From contig JAFAIY010000262.1 in NCBI GenBank assembly GCA_019236485.1, positions 1 through 9,275 on the forward strand: a stretch of 9,275 nucleotides of DNA. The letters run 5' to 3'. Below the pieces are notes generated by a model. It did no database searches, was not told the DNA's origin, and was given only the letters and a program-made list of their open reading frames with translations. The stretch comes from Comamonas sp. (GTDB taxonomy: Bacteria > Pseudomonadota > Gammaproteobacteria > Burkholderiales > Burkholderiaceae_C). Below are positions 6,230 through 9,275 of this stretch, one piece after another. The position numbers were made by a program, and so were the translations under genes. Within the stretch, counting starts at the first letter, position 1. Each line of letters opens with the position of its first letter.

Positions 6230-7356
6230 ACCAGCAGATCGCCGGTGATCTCGGAGACGTTCTTGACGCTGGTCAGCGTCATGGCCACGCGCATTTCCTT
6301 CTCGAGCAGCTCGAGCAGATGGCTGACGCCGGCGCCGCCCGCGGCCGCCAGTGCGTAGATGAAGGCGCGGCCAATCATGGTGCAGTCGGCGCCCAGGGCC
6401 AGCATGCGCACGATGTCCAGGCCGTTGCGTATGCCCGAGTCGGCCAGGATCTTGATCTGGCCCTTGACGGCATCGGCAATCGCCGGCAGCGCCCGCGCCG
6501 AGGAGAGCGCACCATCGAGCTGGCGGCCGCCGTGGTTGGAGACGATGATGCCGTCGGCACCGAAGCGCACCGCATCCCTGGCGTCCTCGGGGTCGAGAAT
6601 GCCCTTGATGAGCATCGGGCCCTTCCAGAAGTCGCGAATCCACTCCAGATCGCTCCACGAGATCGAGGGGTCGAAGTTCGCGCCCAGATAGCCCATATAG
6701 TCTTCGAGGCTGACGTTCTTGCCCAGGTAGGTGGAGATATTGCCCAGGGTGTGGGGGCGGCCCAGCAGGCCCACGTCCAGCGCCCAATGAGGGTGGGTGG
6801 CGGCCTGAAGGTAGCGGCGCATGGCGGCATTGGGGCCGCTCATGCCCGAATGCGCATCACGGTAGCGCGCGCCGGGCACGGGCATGTCCACGGTGAAGAC
6901 CAGGGTGGAGACGCCGGCGGCCTGAGCGCGCTCCAGCGCGTTCTTCATGAAGCCGCGGTCCTTGAGCACATAGAGCTGGAACCACATGGGGCGGCTTAAG
7001 CGCGGCGCCACCTCCTCTATGGGGCAGACCGAGACGCTGGACATGGTGAACGGTATGCCCTTGCTGTCGGCGGCCATGGCGGCCTGAACCTCGCCGCGGC
7101 GCGCATACATGCCGGTCAGACCCACGGGCGACAGGGCCACGGGAATCGAGAGCTTTTCGCCGAACAACTCGATGCCGGTGTCGAGCTGGCTCATGTCCTT
7201 GAGCACGCGCTGGCGCAGGGCCACCTCGGCCAGGTCGTCGACATTGCGGGCCAGCGTCTTCTCCGCATAGGCGCCGCCGTCTATGTAGTGGAACAGAAAA
7301 GGCGGCAGGCGCTTTTGCGCGGCCGCGCGGTAGTCGGTGGTGGAGGAGATGATCAT
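6220..7356 (-). CDS. lldD: FMN-dependent L-lactate dehydrogenase
   Basis: A 378-residue membrane-associated quinone-linked L-lactate dehydrogenase that oxidises L-lactate to pyruvate, a member of the FMN-dependent alpha-hydroxyacid dehydrogenase family. The N-terminus [14 protein letters not shown] matches the start of E. coli LldD closely and fixes the start at 7356. Active-site elements are all present: Tyr24 in [13 protein letters not shown] (126-130, Tyr129), Lys251 in LIKGILDP, and the catalytic [10 protein letters not shown] segment with His275 and Arg278, where His275 has the same number as I recall for E. coli LldD. The FMN phosphate-binding segments ADSGIRNG (305-312) and IGRAF (328-332) follow. 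Length fits the family (E. coli about 396 residues). The gene is last in the lldPRD operon, and its ATG overlaps the lldR stop as ATGA. No ribosome binding site is obvious before the ATG, so translation is probably coupled to lldR. Confidence 0.97.
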   Translation of the reverse strand: MIISSTTDYRAAAQKRLPPFLFHYIDGGAYAEKTLARNVDDLAEVALRQRVLKDMSQLDTGIELFGEKLSIPVALSPVGLTGMYARRGEVQAAMAADSKGIPFTMSSVSVCPIEEVAPRLSRPMWFQLYVLKDRGFMKNALERAQAAGVSTLVFTVDMPVPGARYRDAHSGMSGPNAAMRRYLQAATHPHWALDVGLLGRPHTLGNISTYLGKNVSLEDYMGYLGANFDPSISWSDLEWIRDFWKGPMLIKGILDPEDARDAVRFGADGIIVSNHGGRQLDGALSSARALPAIADAVKGQIKILADSGIRNGLDIVRMLALGADCTMIGRAFIYALAAAGGAGVSHLLELLEKEMRVAMTLTSVKNVSEITGDLLVRE

Positions 7357-8123
7357 GAGAAAAATGCTGCAGAGGATGAGAAGCGGTCCAGCCGCTTGCG
7401 CCGGGCAGCGTCCGCATCCGATTCGGAAAGCTTGCCGTGAACATAGGCCAGATGCTGGCCTATGGCGCTTCTGGCCTGCTCGGGTTCGCCGTTGAGGATG
7501 GCCTGCATGAGGTTCTGGTGCTGGAGCGTCAGATGCTCCAGCGTCGCGGGATCGTCGTGCACGAACATCAGGCGCCGGTTCTGGGCCACGGTGCCCAGCA
7601 CCAGCTCGAAGAGGCTGCCCATGAGCTGCACCAGCACGGCGTTGTGCGAGGCTTCGGCAATCGCCAGATGGAACTGGGCATCGGAGCGGGCCGCGCTGGC
7701 GGCGTCGCGCGCCTGCTGGTGGCGCAGCATGTCGTCGAAGCAGCGGCGGATGCGGTCCCTGTCCTTGTCGGTGGCGCGCTGGGCCGCGTACCAGGCGGTG
7801 CTGAGCTCCAGCGCCTGGCGCGCTTCCAGCACGTCGTAGCGGTACTGGGGATCGTCGCGCAGCAGCGGCGCGAGCGGCGCGACGGCCTGTTCGTGCCACA
7901 GCGGCTGATGCGAGCCCACAAAGGTGCCGGCGCCCACGCGGCTTTCGAGCACGCCGCGGCTGGCAAGCTTCTGTATCGCCTCGCGCAGCGCCGTGCGCGA
8001 TACGCCCAGTTGCTCGGCCAGCGCCCGCTCGGTGGGCAGCTTGTCGCCGCCCTGGAGCTGGGTGGACTGGATCAGCTCCAGCAACTGCTGGGCAACGCGA
8101 TCGGACAGGCGTAGGGCGGGCAT
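7353..8123 (-). CDS. lldR: GntR/FadR-family regulator of lactate utilisation
   Basis: A 256-residue transcriptional regulator, near the 258 residues of E. coli LldR. Residues 5-70 form the GntR winged helix-turn-helix ([33 protein letters not shown], then the wing SRVGAGTFV). The C-terminal FCD ligand domain shows the expected metal-binding set: Asp148 and His152 in DAQFH, His202 in LQHQN, and His224 in GQHLAYV. LldR proteins sense L-lactate and control the lactate operon. The start at 8123 is chosen because GAGAGA lies four bases upstream and the protein then begins close to the DNA-binding domain. An ATG at 8162 is in frame but would overlap the end of lldP by 22 bases and add 13 residues with no similarity to the family. 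The gene sits between permease and dehydrogenase as in E. coli lldPRD, so it is probably autoregulated. Confidence 0.93.
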   Translation of the reverse strand: MPALRLSDRVAQQLLELIQSTQLQGGDKLPTERALAEQLGVSRTALREAIQKLASRGVLESRVGAGTFVGSHQPLWHEQAVAPLAPLLRDDPQYRYDVLEARQALELSTAWYAAQRATDKDRDRIRRCFDDMLRHQQARDAASAARSDAQFHLAIAEASHNAVLVQLMGSLFELVLGTVAQNRRLMFVHDDPATLEHLTLQHQNLMQAILNGEPEQARSAIGQHLAYVHGKLSESDADAARRKRLDRFSSSAAFFS

Positions 8124-8127
8124 GGAA

Positions 8128-8133
8128 TCTCTC
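8128..8133 (-). promoter_or_regulatory. Ribosome binding site of lldR
   Basis: On the minus strand GAGAGA precedes the ATG ending at 8123 by four bases. It falls within the 17-base gap between the lldP stop and lldR, and supports the shorter start. Confidence 0.45.
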
Positions 8134-8140
8134 GGCAGGT

Positions 8141-9275
8141 TTACGTGGTTGGAATCATCCACGGAAACACATAGGCCTGCAGCGTGCAGATGATGCCGAT
8201 CAGCACCAGAAAGGCCAGGCTGTGCTTGACGGTGAAGCGGAACAGGTCCGATTCCTTGCCGGCCAGGCCCACGGCCGCGCAGGCGATGGCGATGGACTGG
8301 GGCGAGATCATCTTGCCTGTCACGCCGCCCGTGGTATTGGCCGTCACTGCCAGCACCTCGGGCAGGCCCAGTTGGGCCGCCGTCGTGGCCTGCAGCGCGC
8401 CGAACAAGGCGTTGGCCGAGGTGTCCGAGCCCGTGAGGAACACGCCGATCCAGCCCAGGAAGGGCGAGAAGAACGCAAAAGCCTTGCCCGTATGGGCCAG
8501 AGCCATGGCCAGCGTGGTGGACAGGCCCGAGTAGTTGGCGATGAAGGCAAAGGCCAGCACCATGCCTATGGAGTAGATGGGCAGGGCCAGTTCCCTGAAG
8601 GTCTCGCCCAGGGTCTTGACCGCCACGGCAGGCTTGAGGCGCAGCAGCAGGATGGCGAGCACGGCCGCGATCAGAATCGCCGTGCCCGTGGCCGACAGCC
8701 AGTTGAAGGAATAGACAGCGCCATAGGGCGTGGCAGCGGCCACCACGGGCGGCATCTTCTGCACCAGGTTGTGCAGCATGGGGACGGGAATGTTGACCAC
8801 CGTGCCGGCCAGCGCGCCGCCCGAGGCGAACAGCGCCTTGAAGGGCTTGAGGCTCCAGATCGTCACCATGGCCGTGAGGATGATGAAGGGCGACCAGGCC
8901 TTGAGCACCACGCCGGCCGTCAGCTTGACGGGCGCTGCGGCCGTGGCTTTCACGGCGCTAGGCTCGGTGTCGAAGCGGAAGATGCGCTTGGGCTGCCAGA
9001 ACTTGAGGAAGCTCGTGAGCACTACCAGTGCGAAGATGGCCGAGGTGATGTCGGGCAACTCGGGGCCTATGTAGTTGGCCGTCAGAAATTGACCGAGCGC
9101 AAAGCTGCCGCCGCCGACCAGCACCGCGGGCCAGGTTTCCTTGACGCCGCGCCAGCCGTCCATGATGGCCATGAGCCAGAACAGCACGATGATGGTCATG
9201 AACGGCAGCTGGCGGCCGGCCATCTGGCTGATGGCCATGGCGTCTACGCCCGAGACCTGGCCGGCCACGATGACG
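8141..9275 (-). CDS. lldP: L-lactate permease, C-terminal two thirds (5' end outside window)
   Basis: This is the C-terminal part (about 378 residues) of an inner-membrane lactate permease of the LctP/LldP family (about 550 residues in E. coli), a proton-coupled importer of L-lactate and related 2-hydroxy acids. The frame stays open to the right edge; the GTG ending at 9268 is internal. Strong family segments are [17 protein letters not shown] near the left of the visible protein, [59 protein letters not shown], and [19 protein letters not shown] followed by [14 protein letters not shown]. These correspond closely to the E. coli LldP C-terminal half. Many hydrophobic helices alternate with short loops. 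The C-terminus ends in W-M-I-P-T-T with a TAA stop and looks complete. It is the first gene of the lldPRD operon here; its promoter and the LldR operators should lie beyond 9275. Confidence 0.96.
   Translation of the reverse strand, partial: VIVAGQVSGVDAMAISQMAGRQLPFMTIIVLFWLMAIMDGWRGVKETWPAVLVGGGSFALGQFLTANYIGPELPDITSAIFALVVLTSFLKFWQPKRIFRFDTEPSAVKATAAAPVKLTAGVVLKAWSPFIILTAMVTIWSLKPFKALFASGGALAGTVVNIPVPMLHNLVQKMPPVVAAATPYGAVYSFNWLSATGTAILIAAVLAILLLRLKPAVAVKTLGETFRELALPIYSIGMVLAFAFIANYSGLSTTLAMALAHTGKAFAFFSPFLGWIGVFLTGSDTSANALFGALQATTAAQLGLPEVLAVTANTTGGVTGKMISPQSIAIACAAVGLAGKESDLFRFTVKHSLAFLVLIGIICTLQAYVFPWMIPTT

Noticed and set aside
6319..6999. Plus-strand 226-residue open frame opposite lldD
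   Set aside because: It is an antisense shadow of a gene whose product matches LldD over its full length.
7357..7899. Upstream extension of the lldD frame to 7899
   Set aside because: The extra residues are an out-of-frame reading of lldR; the conserved LldD N-terminus begins at 7356.
7437..8114. Plus-strand 225-residue open frame opposite lldR
   Set aside because: Antisense shadow with no recognisable domain; lldR has all expected DNA-binding and metal-binding residues.

Overview
The window looks like ordinary chromosome from a GC-rich betaproteobacterium, most likely Comamonadaceae (Comamonas/Delftia-like). That placement is an inference from high GC with G/C-ending codons, from the protein types, and from a short interspersed repeat inside pbpC that resembles one I remember from this family. 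No rRNA, tRNA, CRISPR array, insertion sequence, prophage or transfer signature is visible. Coding density is very high, and no gap between genes exceeds about 85 bases.

Left part (1-3690, all + strand): the 3' end of an endonuclease/exonuclease/phosphatase-family gene, then a six-helix DUF308/HdeD-like membrane protein closed by a clear intrinsic terminator, then pbpC, a bifunctional penicillin-binding protein 1C with intact glycosyltransferase and transpeptidase motifs. A repeat-like element of about 68 bp lies in frame inside pbpC, in the linker before its C-terminal domain.

Middle part (3702-6177): a LysR-type regulator on the - strand is divergent from a nitroreductase-family gene, which overlaps a PecM/EamA-like DMT-family exporter by four bases (ATGA). 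The 80-bp AT-rich intergenic region carries a perfect 11-bp palindrome and repeated GGTGAAT and TTATC words, so it probably holds both promoters and the LysR site. The simplest reading is a small regulated module that modifies and/or exports a compound; the substrate cannot be read from the sequence.

Right part (6220-9275, all - strand): the L-lactate utilisation operon lldP-lldR-lldD in the same order as in Escherichia coli. It holds the lactate permease (N-terminal part outside the window), the GntR/FadR-type lactate-responsive regulator, and the FMN-dependent L-lactate dehydrogenase. lldR and lldD overlap by four bases. The operon promoter and LldR operators must lie beyond the right edge.

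I found no convincing undescribed system. The items most worth a second look are the in-frame repeat in pbpC, the structured LysR/nitroreductase divergent promoter, and the nitroreductase-exporter pair itself.
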